Of a stretch of DNA of 64,000 nucleotides, positions 16,731 to 24,275 are shown piece by piece. The stretch is from NCBI GenBank assembly GCA_022793795.1, contig JAAWDM010000013.1, forward strand, positions 1 through 64,000, read 5' to 3'. How positions within the stretch are numbered: position 1 is the stretch's first letter; each line of letters starts with the position of its first letter. The DNA comes from Bacillota bacterium. GTDB taxonomy: Bacteria; Bacillota; Clostridia; Peptostreptococcales; Anaerovoracaceae. Below the pieces are notes generated by a model. The model had not been told where the DNA came from. It was given only the letters and a program-made list of their open reading frames with translations, and ran no database searches. Made by a program: the position numbers and the translations under genes.

Positions 16731-18158
16731 TTGGGCGAAATAAATAGGTCAGGCGGCCAGGAAAGAAGACCGCGGCTCATTGGTGATAAGCAGTTTTATA
16801 AAAAGGTAGTTATGATTACGCTGCCCATTATGATTCAGAACGGTATCACCAATTTTGTAGGGCTTTTGGATAACATTATGGTTGGACAGGTGGGAACAGA
16901 ACCTATGTCGGGAGTTGCCATCGTCAATCAGTTGATGTTGGTATTTAACATCTGCATCTTTGGCGCAGTGGCTGGCGCAGGTATTTTAGGCGCCCAATTT
17001 TTTGGCAGTCAAAACTACGAGGGTCTTCGGTATGCCTTCCGATTCAAGCTGGTTTGCAGCGTGGTGTTGAGCGGCGTATTTATGGTGGTTTTTCTGGGCG
17101 GTGGAGAAATGTTAGTAGGCGCTTTTCTCCATGAAGGGGAAGGAGATGGCGACCTTGTGGCAACCTTGGGATATGGTCTTGATTACCTAAAGGTGATGCT
17201 TGTAGGTCTATTGCCTTTTGCACTTACCCAGGCTTATTCCAGCACTTTAAGAGAGACAGGTCAGACTGTGGTGCCGATGATAAGTGGTATTGCCGCGGTA
17301 CTGATTAACCTGCTGTTCAACTATATTTTAATCTTTGGAAAATTCGGCGCGCCGACTTTGGGCGTGGTGGGCGCGGCTATCGCCACTGTGCTGTCCCGTT
17401 TTGTGGAGCTGGCCATTATCATGGTTTGGAGCCATAAGCATACAAAGGAAAATCCATTTATCGAAGGTCTTTACCGGAATTTCACTATACCATCCTGGCT
17501 GGTTGCAAAGATTTTTCGGGTGGGTACGCCTCTGTTTATCAATGAATTGCTTTGGTCGGTGGGTATGGCCCTGTTGACTCAGTGCTATTCCCTAAGAGGA
17601 TTGGAAGTGGTAGCAGCCATTAACATTGCCAACACCATCGGCAATCTGTTTAATGTAGTGTTCATTTCCCTGGGAAATGCGGTAGGCATCATCATTGGAC
17701 AGCTATTGGGCGCCGGCAAACTGGAAAGAGCCAGAGAAGAGGACAATCAGCTTATCGCCTTTGCGGTATTTTGTTGTACCATCAGCGGCATCGTCATGTT
17801 TCTCATCGCACCCCTGTTTCCACATTTATATAACACGGATGCAGCAATCCAGCTGCTGGCTACCAGATTTATTCAAATCTGCGGGCTCTGTATGCCGATT
17901 TTTGCCTTTGTCAATACCACCTATTTTACCCTCCGTGCCGGTGGAAAGACCATCGTCACTTTCTTGTTCGACAGCGCTTTCATGTGGGTATTGACCATTC
18001 CGGTGGTATTCATCTTAAGTCGGTTTACCGCCATGTATATTGTGGCTATCTATTTGATTTGTCAGTTGCTGGACTTAATCAAGTGCGCCATCGGTTTTGC
18101 TCTGGTGAAGCGGGGCGTGTGGCTGCAAAACATGGTGGCAGAAGGAGGACAGGAATAG
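16731..18158 (+). CDS. MATE family efflux transporter
   Basis: This 475-residue inner-membrane protein exports cationic drugs or metabolites, usually driven by Na+ or H+. Twelve hydrophobic segments are spread over the length. The first repeat has ITLPIMIQNGITNFVGLLDNIMVGQVGTEPMSGVA, the normal MATE start. The start codon is TTG at 16731, with AAGGAG 7 bp upstream; the next ATG lies within the first helix. The gene converges with a TetR-type gene, and the two coding regions overlap by 84 bp at their 3' ends, which is unusual. The substrate cannot be told from sequence. Confidence 0.92.
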   Translation: MGEINRSGGQERRPRLIGDKQFYKKVVMITLPIMIQNGITNFVGLLDNIMVGQVGTEPMSGVAIVNQLMLVFNICIFGAVAGAGILGAQFFGSQNYEGLRYAFRFKLVCSVVLSGVFMVVFLGGGEMLVGAFLHEGEGDGDLVATLGYGLDYLKVMLVGLLPFALTQAYSSTLRETGQTVVPMISGIAAVLINLLFNYILIFGKFGAPTLGVVGAAIATVLSRFVELAIIMVWSHKHTKENPFIEGLYRNFTIPSWLVAKIFRVGTPLFINELLWSVGMALLTQCYSLRGLEVVAAINIANTIGNLFNVVFISLGNAVGIIIGQLLGAGKLERAREEDNQLIAFAVFCCTISGIVMFLIAPLFPHLYNTDAAIQLLATRFIQICGLCMPIFAFVNTTYFTLRAGGKTIVTFLFDSAFMWVLTIPVVFILSRFTAMYIVAIYLICQLLDLIKCAIGFALVKRGVWLQNMVAEGGQE

Positions 18159-18716
18159 AGGCAACATGGTTTGACCATATTGACAGAGGGAGTAACTGCC
18201 GCTGGAAAGGCACCAGTCGTACATGAGACCTCGTTCAAACATGGCATAGGCCCGAGTGATGTCGCCTACAGATAAAGTATTGCGGAAGGTGCCGTCGGCA
18301 AGACCTTCGGCAGCGATTTGGCGGACAAGTTTGTAGTAGGTTCTCCCGGGATTCATCAGGTGCTTTTCTCCCTTAGTGGTCAGTTGGGTGGCAAATAATT
18401 GGCTCAAAAGCTCCACAGAGACCGTGTTATCGATCATAAGAAAGAGTTCGTGATTGATATAGATGAGCTTATCCACTGGAGAAAGGTTTTCATCCATAGT
18501 TTCAATCAACTCCTGGTATTTTTCATCGAAGAGATAGGAAAGGGAGCTTAAGAGTGCATCTTTCCCTTCAAAGTAATGGTAAAAGGAGCCCCGAGAGGTG
18601 CCGGAGAGTTCTATAATTTCATCGATGGTGGTATCGTTATACCCTTGATCGTAAAACAATTTCCAGGCAGCGGAGACGATTTTTCCCTTCGTATTTCTGG
18701 AATTTTTCTTTTTCAT
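18075..18716 (-). CDS. TetR/AcrR family transcriptional regulator
   Basis: The 213-residue protein has an N-terminal helix-turn-helix of TetR type: GKIVSAAWKLFYDQGYNDTTIDEIIELSGTSRGSFYHYFEGKDALL. The remainder is a helical ligand domain with no clear family. The start has AGGAGAAAG 7 bp upstream. Its last 84 bp overlap the end of the MATE gene on the other strand, and its upstream region is shared with the gene at 18925. It may control itself, the gene at 18925 or the MATE pump. The late residues, beyond about 185, coincide with the overlap and may be a recent extension. Confidence 0.88.
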   Translation of the reverse strand: MKKKNSRNTKGKIVSAAWKLFYDQGYNDTTIDEIIELSGTSRGSFYHYFEGKDALLSSLSYLFDEKYQELIETMDENLSPVDKLIYINHELFLMIDNTVSVELLSQLFATQLTTKGEKHLMNPGRTYYKLVRQIAAEGLADGTFRNTLSVGDITRAYAMFERGLMYDWCLSSGSYSLCQYGQTMLPLFLSSFCHHVLQPHAPLHQSKTDGALD

Positions 18717-18788
18717 GGCGTCTTTCTCCTAAAATATTTATGTTTATTTTTTAGTACAGATTTTAGTATAGAATATAGTATAATATAA

Positions 18789-18810
18789 AAATATTGAAAT
18801 TTCAATATTT
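18789..18810. promoter_or_regulatory. 22-bp perfect palindrome, candidate TetR operator
   Basis: AAATATTGAAA at 18789-18799 is followed at once by its exact complement at 18800-18810. It lies in the 208-bp interval between the divergent TetR gene and the gene at 18925. Just to the left, TTTAGTA-like elements repeat with a period of about 12 bp (18750-18780). TetR proteins commonly bind such palindromes, so autoregulation is likely but unproven. Confidence 0.5.
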
Positions 18811-18924
18811 ATAATGAAATATAGGAAGGTATATACTTAAATATATATAGAACTTATTCTGTATTTTGTTCTAGTTTAGAATGTGGTATGATAATAAAAA
18901 ATTACAAGAGAGGAATGAAATCAT

Positions 18925-20022
18925 ATGAGTTTTCAACTAGCAAATTTTATTGCGCCGAATTTTAATGAAGCGCGTTTCATAGATGCACCCAATGCGAAAC
19001 TGGTGGTAGCGCCCCATGCTAAGGCAGCGCCTAAGGGCTTTCATGCAACATCCATTTATCCCGAGTATTTTAAAATCGACGGCAAGTGGTATTTGGCTGA
19101 AGATAGCCGTATGGATGCCGTACCGGTATGGGACGGAGAAAAGATTCGAGTGGTAGAATTCAGAAACATCAAAGAAGGGGACCTGGTGGTAGTAGGCAGA
19201 AGTGAGGATGCCAGCGAAGGCATCTATGTTCATGACGACTGCTGGACGAAAGGGGAGGAGGATGGCGCTAAGAATACCTTTGCCTTTCGCCAGAGCCGGA
19301 GTAGGGAGACTTCCTTTACCTATGATTATGAAAATCTCATCGAGCTTTTGAAATATGAAAAGGCTCATGGCGGTTATGTGGTCTGGGTGCTGGGCCCTGC
19401 TTGCAGCTTCGATGTGGAGGCGCGTCGGGTTATGGCAGCCCTGATTAAAGAAGGTTACTGTCAAGCTCTCCTGGCTGGAAACGCTTTGGCTACCCATGAT
19501 TTGGAAGGCGCTTACCTGGGTACGGCCCTGGGCTGCGATATTAAAAATCAGAAACTTCACGAGATGGGCCATTACAATCATCTGGACACCATCAACGCTA
19601 TCAATACCTATGGTTCCATTCCGGAATTCATTGAAAAGGAAGGAATCAATAATGGCATTATCTGTAGCTGTGTGAAGAATAACGTGCCTTTTGTACTCAA
19701 TGGTTCTATCCGCGACGACGGTCCGCTGCCAGAGGTTTACGAACATACCTATGAGGGGCAGGATACCATTCGCTCCCATGTACGTAAGGCCACCACGGTC
19801 ATCGGCATGGCTACGGTGCTTCATACCATCGCCACCGGCAATATGACCCCGACTTATCGGGTTCTTGCAGATGGAACCATCAGACCGGTATATTTCTACA
19901 TGGTGGACACCTCTGAATTCGCGGCCAACAAGCTGGGAGACAGAGGCAGCCTGTCTGCAAAGGGTATTGTTACCAATGTGCAGGATTTTATGCGGAACCT
20001 GGCAAACGGGCTGGAACTATAG
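18925..20022 (+). CDS. ornithine-cyclodeaminase-like LOR/SDH-domain protein (TIGR00300 type)
   Basis: The 365-residue protein resembles the NAD-dependent LOR/SDH bifunctional conserved region seen in archaeal ornithine cyclodeaminases and in the C-terminal part of cyanobacterial AgrE. Landmarks are LGPACSFDVEARRVMAALI, LLAGNALATHDLEGAYLGTALG, VLHTIATGNMTPTYRV and EFAANKLGDRGSLSAKGIVTNVQDF. Known members turn ornithine into proline and ammonia. The assignment is from remembered motifs; the reaction is inferred. The next gene, 33 bp on, is a PutP-type symporter, which supports a proline/ornithine role. In a Stickland fermenter, proline would serve as an electron acceptor. Confidence 0.75.
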   Translation: MSFQLANFIAPNFNEARFIDAPNAKLVVAPHAKAAPKGFHATSIYPEYFKIDGKWYLAEDSRMDAVPVWDGEKIRVVEFRNIKEGDLVVVGRSEDASEGIYVHDDCWTKGEEDGAKNTFAFRQSRSRETSFTYDYENLIELLKYEKAHGGYVVWVLGPACSFDVEARRVMAALIKEGYCQALLAGNALATHDLEGAYLGTALGCDIKNQKLHEMGHYNHLDTINAINTYGSIPEFIEKEGINNGIICSCVKNNVPFVLNGSIRDDGPLPEVYEHTYEGQDTIRSHVRKATTVIGMATVLHTIATGNMTPTYRVLADGTIRPVYFYMVDTSEFAANKLGDRGSLSAKGIVTNVQDFMRNLANGLEL

Positions 20023-20055
20023 AAGGTGTTTCCGAGAAAAGGAAAGTGAGCATTT

Positions 20056-21573
20056 ATGAACGGAGAAGTAATTGCATTCGGATTATATTTTGTTTTTATT
20101 GTGGGAATCGGCCTATTCTTCTTTTTGAGGGATAAGGCCACCAATGGGGAAAAGGAATTCTTTTTGGGAGGCAGATCCATGGGACCGTGGGTTGCAGCCA
20201 TGTCTGCACAGGCCTCTGATATGTCGGCGTGGCTTTTGATGGGACTTCCGGGGAGCATCTTGGCATTCGGTTTTGGCCAAATGTGGATTGGCATTGGCTT
20301 GGCCCTGGGAACTGCAGCCAACTGGATATTTGTGGCCAAACGGCTGAGAAGATTTTCCAAAGAAGCGGGAGACGCCATTACGCTGCCCCAATATCTGAGA
20401 AATCGTTTCCTGGCCCAGAGTCATACGTTGCAAATCATATGCGCCGTCATCTTTTTTATCTTTTTTACCGTTTACGTGGCGTCTGGATTTGTGGCGGGAA
20501 CGTCGGTGTTTGTAACCGTATTTCCTAAGCTGGACACTCAGACTGCAATGATTGTCTTTGTCCTTGCCATGCTGGCCTGTACCTTTTTAGGTGGATTTAA
20601 AGCAGTTTGCTGGACGGACTTTTTCCAGGGAATTCTCATGCTGGCTGCACTTCTTGCGGTGCCGATTGTGGTAATGGCCACTCAGGAAATGGATACGTCG
20701 CTGATTTCCAACGTATATAGCTATATAGACGGCGTTTCAGGCCAGGAAGTTATATGCGACTTTGGTGGAGGCTTGTTTGACGCAAGCTGGCAGGAGATTG
20801 TCAGCGGTCTTGCCTGGGGTCTGGGCTACTTCGGTATGCCTCACATCTTGGTACGTTTCATGTCCATTGAAAAACCGTCCATGGTAAAGAAGAGCGCCAC
20901 TGTGGCCATCGTGTGGGTCGTTCTGGCCTTAGGCGCTACCTGTTTGATTGCTTATCTGGGAAGAATGTTTCTGGCAGAAAAGCTACTGATCACAGGTGAT
21001 CAGAAGATGATTTTTATTTTCTTTGCCAGATGGCTGTTCCCGCCGTTTCTGGCAGGCATTTTGATGGCGGCTATTATAGCGGCCTCCATGTCTACGGCTG
21101 ATTCCCAACTCCTTGTGGCATCCAGTTCCTTTACCTCGGATATCTATAAACCGATTTTTCGTCCGAAGGCCAATGACAAGGAGATTCTCTGGGTAGGACG
21201 CTTGGTTGTCGTTGCTGTGTCTGTTATCGCATATTTGATTGCATCCAGCAAGGGAGAAGGGGCGCAGACTATCATGAATCTGGTGGAAAATGCATGGGCT
21301 GGCTTTGGTTCTTCCTTTGGTCCGGTGATTCTGCTGTCTCTGTTCTGGAAGAGACTCACCTATAAGGGAGCTGTCGCAGGCGTTACCCTTGGAGCTATGA
21401 CCGATATTCTGTGGCTCAGTTTTCTATCCGGCTCCACCGGAATTTATGAGTTGATACCAGGATTTATGGTTGGATTTTTGGCTGCGGTGGTTATGAGTTT
21501 GGTTGACCGGAAGCCATCTGAAGAAGTCAAAGCACTCTTTGAACGTGCTACTGCACAAGGCGTAGACGAATAG
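20056..21573 (+). CDS. putP: sodium/proline symporter (SSS family)
   Basis: The 505-residue membrane protein takes up proline with Na+. It has 12-13 hydrophobic segments and the PutP pattern near the N-terminus: FFLGGRSMGPWVAAMSAQASDMSAWLLMGLPG. Later come GYFGMPHILVRFMSI and IIAASMSTADSQLLVASSSF, which hold Na+-binding Ser/Thr residues in the family. The start is an ATG with AAGGAAAG upstream, 33 bp after the LOR/SDH gene. A strong terminator follows at 21582. A related solute such as pantothenate is possible, but the motif order fits proline best. Confidence 0.92.
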   Translation: MNGEVIAFGLYFVFIVGIGLFFFLRDKATNGEKEFFLGGRSMGPWVAAMSAQASDMSAWLLMGLPGSILAFGFGQMWIGIGLALGTAANWIFVAKRLRRFSKEAGDAITLPQYLRNRFLAQSHTLQIICAVIFFIFFTVYVASGFVAGTSVFVTVFPKLDTQTAMIVFVLAMLACTFLGGFKAVCWTDFFQGILMLAALLAVPIVVMATQEMDTSLISNVYSYIDGVSGQEVICDFGGGLFDASWQEIVSGLAWGLGYFGMPHILVRFMSIEKPSMVKKSATVAIVWVVLALGATCLIAYLGRMFLAEKLLITGDQKMIFIFFARWLFPPFLAGILMAAIIAASMSTADSQLLVASSSFTSDIYKPIFRPKANDKEILWVGRLVVVAVSVIAYLIASSKGEGAQTIMNLVENAWAGFGSSFGPVILLSLFWKRLTYKGAVAGVTLGAMTDILWLSFLSGSTGIYELIPGFMVGFLAAVVMSLVDRKPSEEVKALFERATAQGVDE

Positions 21574-21581
21574 ACGAAAGA

Positions 21582-21616
21582 ACGGAGTTGTCGCATGGCG
21601 CGACAACTCCGTTTTA
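21582..21616 (+). terminator. rho-independent terminator after putP
   Basis: ACGGAGTTGTCGC (21582-21594) and GCGACAACTCCGT (21600-21612) form a perfect 13-bp stem with a 5-base loop, followed by TTT. It ends the LOR/SDH-putP transcript. Confidence 0.88.
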
Positions 21617-21627
21617 CTTTCTTGGAT

Positions 21628-21697
21628 GTTGTACATTTTAGGATTTTTCCTGAAAACAGCCAGCAAGATTAGCGCAAAACGTTGGCTGTTTTTAAAC
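21628..21697. repeat. dispersed repeat R2, distant copy
   Basis: GTTGTACATTTTAGGATTT begins at 21628 and is followed by ACAGCCAGCAAGATT and then AAAACGTTGGCTGTTTTT. It matches the reverse complement of 1264-1303 and the AACGTTGGCT/AGCCAACGTT elements within 1050-1200. It overlaps the end of the MATE remnant, so the repeat may have entered or shaped that gene end. Confidence 0.75.
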
Positions 21698-21873
21698 CTC
21701 TAAAGAAATAGTGATAACGATGCCTATATTTTGCAAAGAAGAAGGCGGAAAGCAGTATGACCATCAGTTCGGCTACAGGCGAACATGAGTACATATATAA
21801 CGATGGTGGAGACGGCAAATTTTAAAATATTCTTTAATGCAACCGGTCTATTGTAACTGGTTTGTTCATTCAT
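21669..21873 (-). pseudogene. remnant of a MATE transporter gene (N- and C-terminal ends only)
   Basis: From the ATG at 21873, with GAGGAGAACC upstream, the frame reads a MATE-like N-terminus (NRPVALKNILKFAVSTIVIYV) and stops at 21724 after 49 residues. In another frame the same strand continues with SPVAELMVILLSAFFFAKY and a Tyr/His-rich end, stopping at 21669, which looks like the last helix and tail of a MATE protein. The simplest reading is a large internal deletion, with a frame change, that removed about 400 codons. The gene is divergent from a MerR regulator and keeps a MerR-type promoter. It cannot make a working transporter. Confidence 0.7.
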
Positions 21874-21924
21874 GATGGTTCTCCTCTTTCTCTGTTTTTC
21901 TTGCATATCATTGCTCTGTAGTAT

Positions 21925-21955
21925 ACAATAGACCGTACAGTAACTGTACGGTCAA
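21925..21955 (-). promoter_or_regulatory. MerR-type promoter with operator dyad
   Basis: On the minus strand TTGACC (21950-21955) and TATTGT (21925-21930) are 19 bp apart, the overlong spacing typical of MerR-activated promoters. The spacer carries a dyad with arms GACCGTACAG (21931-21940) and CTGTACGGTC (21944-21953) and a TAA centre. It drives the MATE remnant and is the expected target of the divergent MerR protein. Confidence 0.75.
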
Positions 21956-21972
21956 GAGGTATTTTATTAAAA

Positions 21973-22797
21973 ATGAAAAGAAAAGATAAATTATTGACCA
22001 TCGGCCAATTTGCAGCCCTCCGTGGAATCAATAAAAAGACCTTGATGTGGTACGATGAAATCGGCCTCTTTCATCCAGTGTATATTCATCCGGAAACAGG
22101 ATATCGTTATTACGATTACCATCAAAGTTCAGCCTTAGAGACGATTTTGCTATTAAGAGAACTGGATGTGTCCCTAAAAGAAATACAGGATTTTATGGAG
22201 AATCGTTCTGCTACTGGCATGAAACGGATGCTGGAGGAAAAGATTCATGAAGTGGTAGATAGGATTGACCATCTAAGGGGAATTCAAAGAACCTTAGAGA
22301 ATTATCGGGACAATATGGAAACCCTGTTGACCATGGATTTGTCAGAAATCCTTGTTGTGGAAAAAGAGGAGCGGGCCTTGGTCACAGTAGAAATCCAAAA
22401 TGAAATCTCCTTTGACAAACAGGTGGAGATGATTACGGAAAAGACCAAACAGTATCAGCCGCATCGTTTGCATGATGCTTCTTATGGCGCCATGATTTCT
22501 GTGGAAAGTTTGCTTGCCGAAGACTTTGACAATTATTCCAGGCTATTTATTGAGATTCCTTTTCCAGTGAAGCGGGAAGGATTGCATATACAGCCCGGCG
22601 GCTCTTATCTTAGAGCATTTTATAAAGGGCGGTGGGACGACCTGCCCCACCGTTATGAGGAAATATTTCAGTATGCCGAAGCACATGGTTTGAAGCTGAC
22701 CGGCTATTCCTACGAAATGGGAATCAACGAAAACGTCATCGAAAGGGTTGAGGAATATATCGTGCAGATTGAGATACCAATTTGTAAAGGCCTTTAG
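21973..22797 (+). CDS. MerR family transcriptional regulator with effector-binding domain
   Basis: The 274-residue protein has the MerR winged helix at residues 6-75 (LLTIGQFAALRGINKKTLMWYDEIGLFHPV, then GYRYYDYHQ). A coiled-coil dimer helix spans about 80-115. A C-terminal GyrI-like effector domain has YGAMISVESLL, GGSYLRAFYKGRWDDLP and GYSYEMGIN. Such proteins activate drug-efflux genes when a cationic ligand binds. Its likely target, the divergent MATE gene, is now a remnant, although the operator dyad is intact. The regulator shows no sign of decay. It might also control the gene 25 bp downstream or a distant pump. Confidence 0.9.
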   Translation: MKRKDKLLTIGQFAALRGINKKTLMWYDEIGLFHPVYIHPETGYRYYDYHQSSALETILLLRELDVSLKEIQDFMENRSATGMKRMLEEKIHEVVDRIDHLRGIQRTLENYRDNMETLLTMDLSEILVVEKEERALVTVEIQNEISFDKQVEMITEKTKQYQPHRLHDASYGAMISVESLLAEDFDNYSRLFIEIPFPVKREGLHIQPGGSYLRAFYKGRWDDLPHRYEEIFQYAEAHGLKLTGYSYEMGINENVIERVEEYIVQIEIPICKGL

Positions 22798-22822
22798 GGT
22801 GAATGAGAGAAAGGAGGAATTG

Positions 22823-24244
22823 ATGAAACTGACGGAATTTTTATTAGATCATGGAAGGGAACATCCAGTGTCCTTTCATATGCCAGGACACAAGGGGGCG
22901 GACATTTACCGCCGATACGGGTACGGAGATTTTTTAGACCGAATCATGGACTGCGATATCACAGAGATTCCAGGGGCTGACAACTTGTTTCAGGCAGAGA
23001 CTGTGATTGCTGATGTGATGAACCGCTATGAGAGGCTCTATGGAGTGGAAGATTCCTATCTCTTAGTCAATGGCAGTTCAGGCGGCCTTATTGCGTCGAT
23101 TCTGGCGGCTGTACCACGGGGTGGGAAGATTGTGATGGCACGGAATTGCCATAAATCGGTTTTTAACGCTTTGACACTTGGCGACATCAGTCCCGTATAT
23201 GCATACCCCGATAAACTCCATGAATTCGGTATTTCTGGCCAGGTGACAGCTGCGGAGATAAAGAGGTGTCTGGATGAGCACCCTGATGCGGCAGCAGTAA
23301 TTCTTCCATCGCCTAATTACTATGGTATATGCAGTCACATTAAAGCCATTGCAGAAGTCGCCCATGAGCGGGAAAAGGTTCTCATCGTTGACCAGGCCCA
23401 TGGGGCGCACCTTGCCTGCTTTGCAAAATATTTGCCTGCAGGGAGCGGCTTGGAGTTTCCTGAGCCTGCTGAGATGCAGGGGGCCGATGTGGTCATAAAC
23501 AGCGCACATAAGACCTTGGCCTCCTTTACCCAGTCGGCCATTCTCAATGTCTGCACCCAGCGAGTAGACCGTTACGCTCTAACTGACCGGCTTCAGGCTG
23601 TGGAAAGTTCCAGCCCTTCCTATCTACTTATGGCCTCCCTGGATATTAATGCGGACCTGCTAGAAAACCACGGGGCAGAACTGATGGAAAGCTGGGCTGA
23701 CGATTTGCAGTGGTTCTATGATACAGCTGTCAAAGAGGTTCCAGAGCTCAGGCTGATGGTTCATCCTGGTTTGGACCCCACAAAGCTGAACCTGGATATG
23801 TCAGCTTATGGCATAGATGGCAACAGGTTGGAAAGGCTGCTCATGGAGCAGAATATCTTCGTGGAGCTTACCACAGGGAATTTGGCCATGGCCATGAGCG
23901 GAATCGGCAATAGGCGATGGGACTATGAAAGGCTGGTAGAGGCATTAAGGGATATTAGCGACCAGGAGAGGAAGTCTGTGACAGAGCATCCGTGCATCCC
24001 GCCGCCAAAAGAAAAATTAAAAATGGACAGAGTCCCGGTTTGGAAAGAACGGATTCCGCTGGCAGAAGCGGAGGGAAGGGTTTGCGCCCAAGCAGTGATT
24101 CCCTATCCGCCGGGAATTCCAGCAGTATGCCCAGGAGAGGTGTTTAACCGAGATGTAGTCCAATATGTGGTCGGTCTGCGGCAGGCAGGACAGAAGGTTA
24201 TCGGTCTGGATGAAAAGGGATGGGTCACAGTGGGCCGTCTTTAA
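22823..24244 (+). CDS. Orn/Lys/Arg decarboxylase family PLP enzyme
   Basis: The 473-residue protein belongs to the short form of the fold-type I Orn/Lys/Arg decarboxylases. Landmarks are SFHMPGHKGADIYRRYG, DITEIPGADNLF, LVNGSSGGLIASILA, the cofactor Asp in IVDQAHGAHL and the PLP lysine in NSAHKTLASFTQ. The C-terminal part has EGRVCAQAVIPYPPGIPAVCPGE, typical of the family. A basic amino acid is the likely substrate; which one cannot be told. The ATG at 22823 follows AAAGGAGGAA and is preferred over an in-frame start at 22748 inside the MerR gene. An amidohydrolase starts 31 bp later, so the pair is probably co-transcribed. Confidence 0.88.
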   Translation: MKLTEFLLDHGREHPVSFHMPGHKGADIYRRYGYGDFLDRIMDCDITEIPGADNLFQAETVIADVMNRYERLYGVEDSYLLVNGSSGGLIASILAAVPRGGKIVMARNCHKSVFNALTLGDISPVYAYPDKLHEFGISGQVTAAEIKRCLDEHPDAAAVILPSPNYYGICSHIKAIAEVAHEREKVLIVDQAHGAHLACFAKYLPAGSGLEFPEPAEMQGADVVINSAHKTLASFTQSAILNVCTQRVDRYALTDRLQAVESSSPSYLLMASLDINADLLENHGAELMESWADDLQWFYDTAVKEVPELRLMVHPGLDPTKLNLDMSAYGIDGNRLERLLMEQNIFVELTTGNLAMAMSGIGNRRWDYERLVEALRDISDQERKSVTEHPCIPPPKEKLKMDRVPVWKERIPLAEAEGRVCAQAVIPYPPGIPAVCPGEVFNRDVVQYVVGLRQAGQKVIGLDEKGWVTVGRL

Positions 24245-24275
24245 GTGGGTAATAAGTCAGTAAAAGGAGAAGAAA

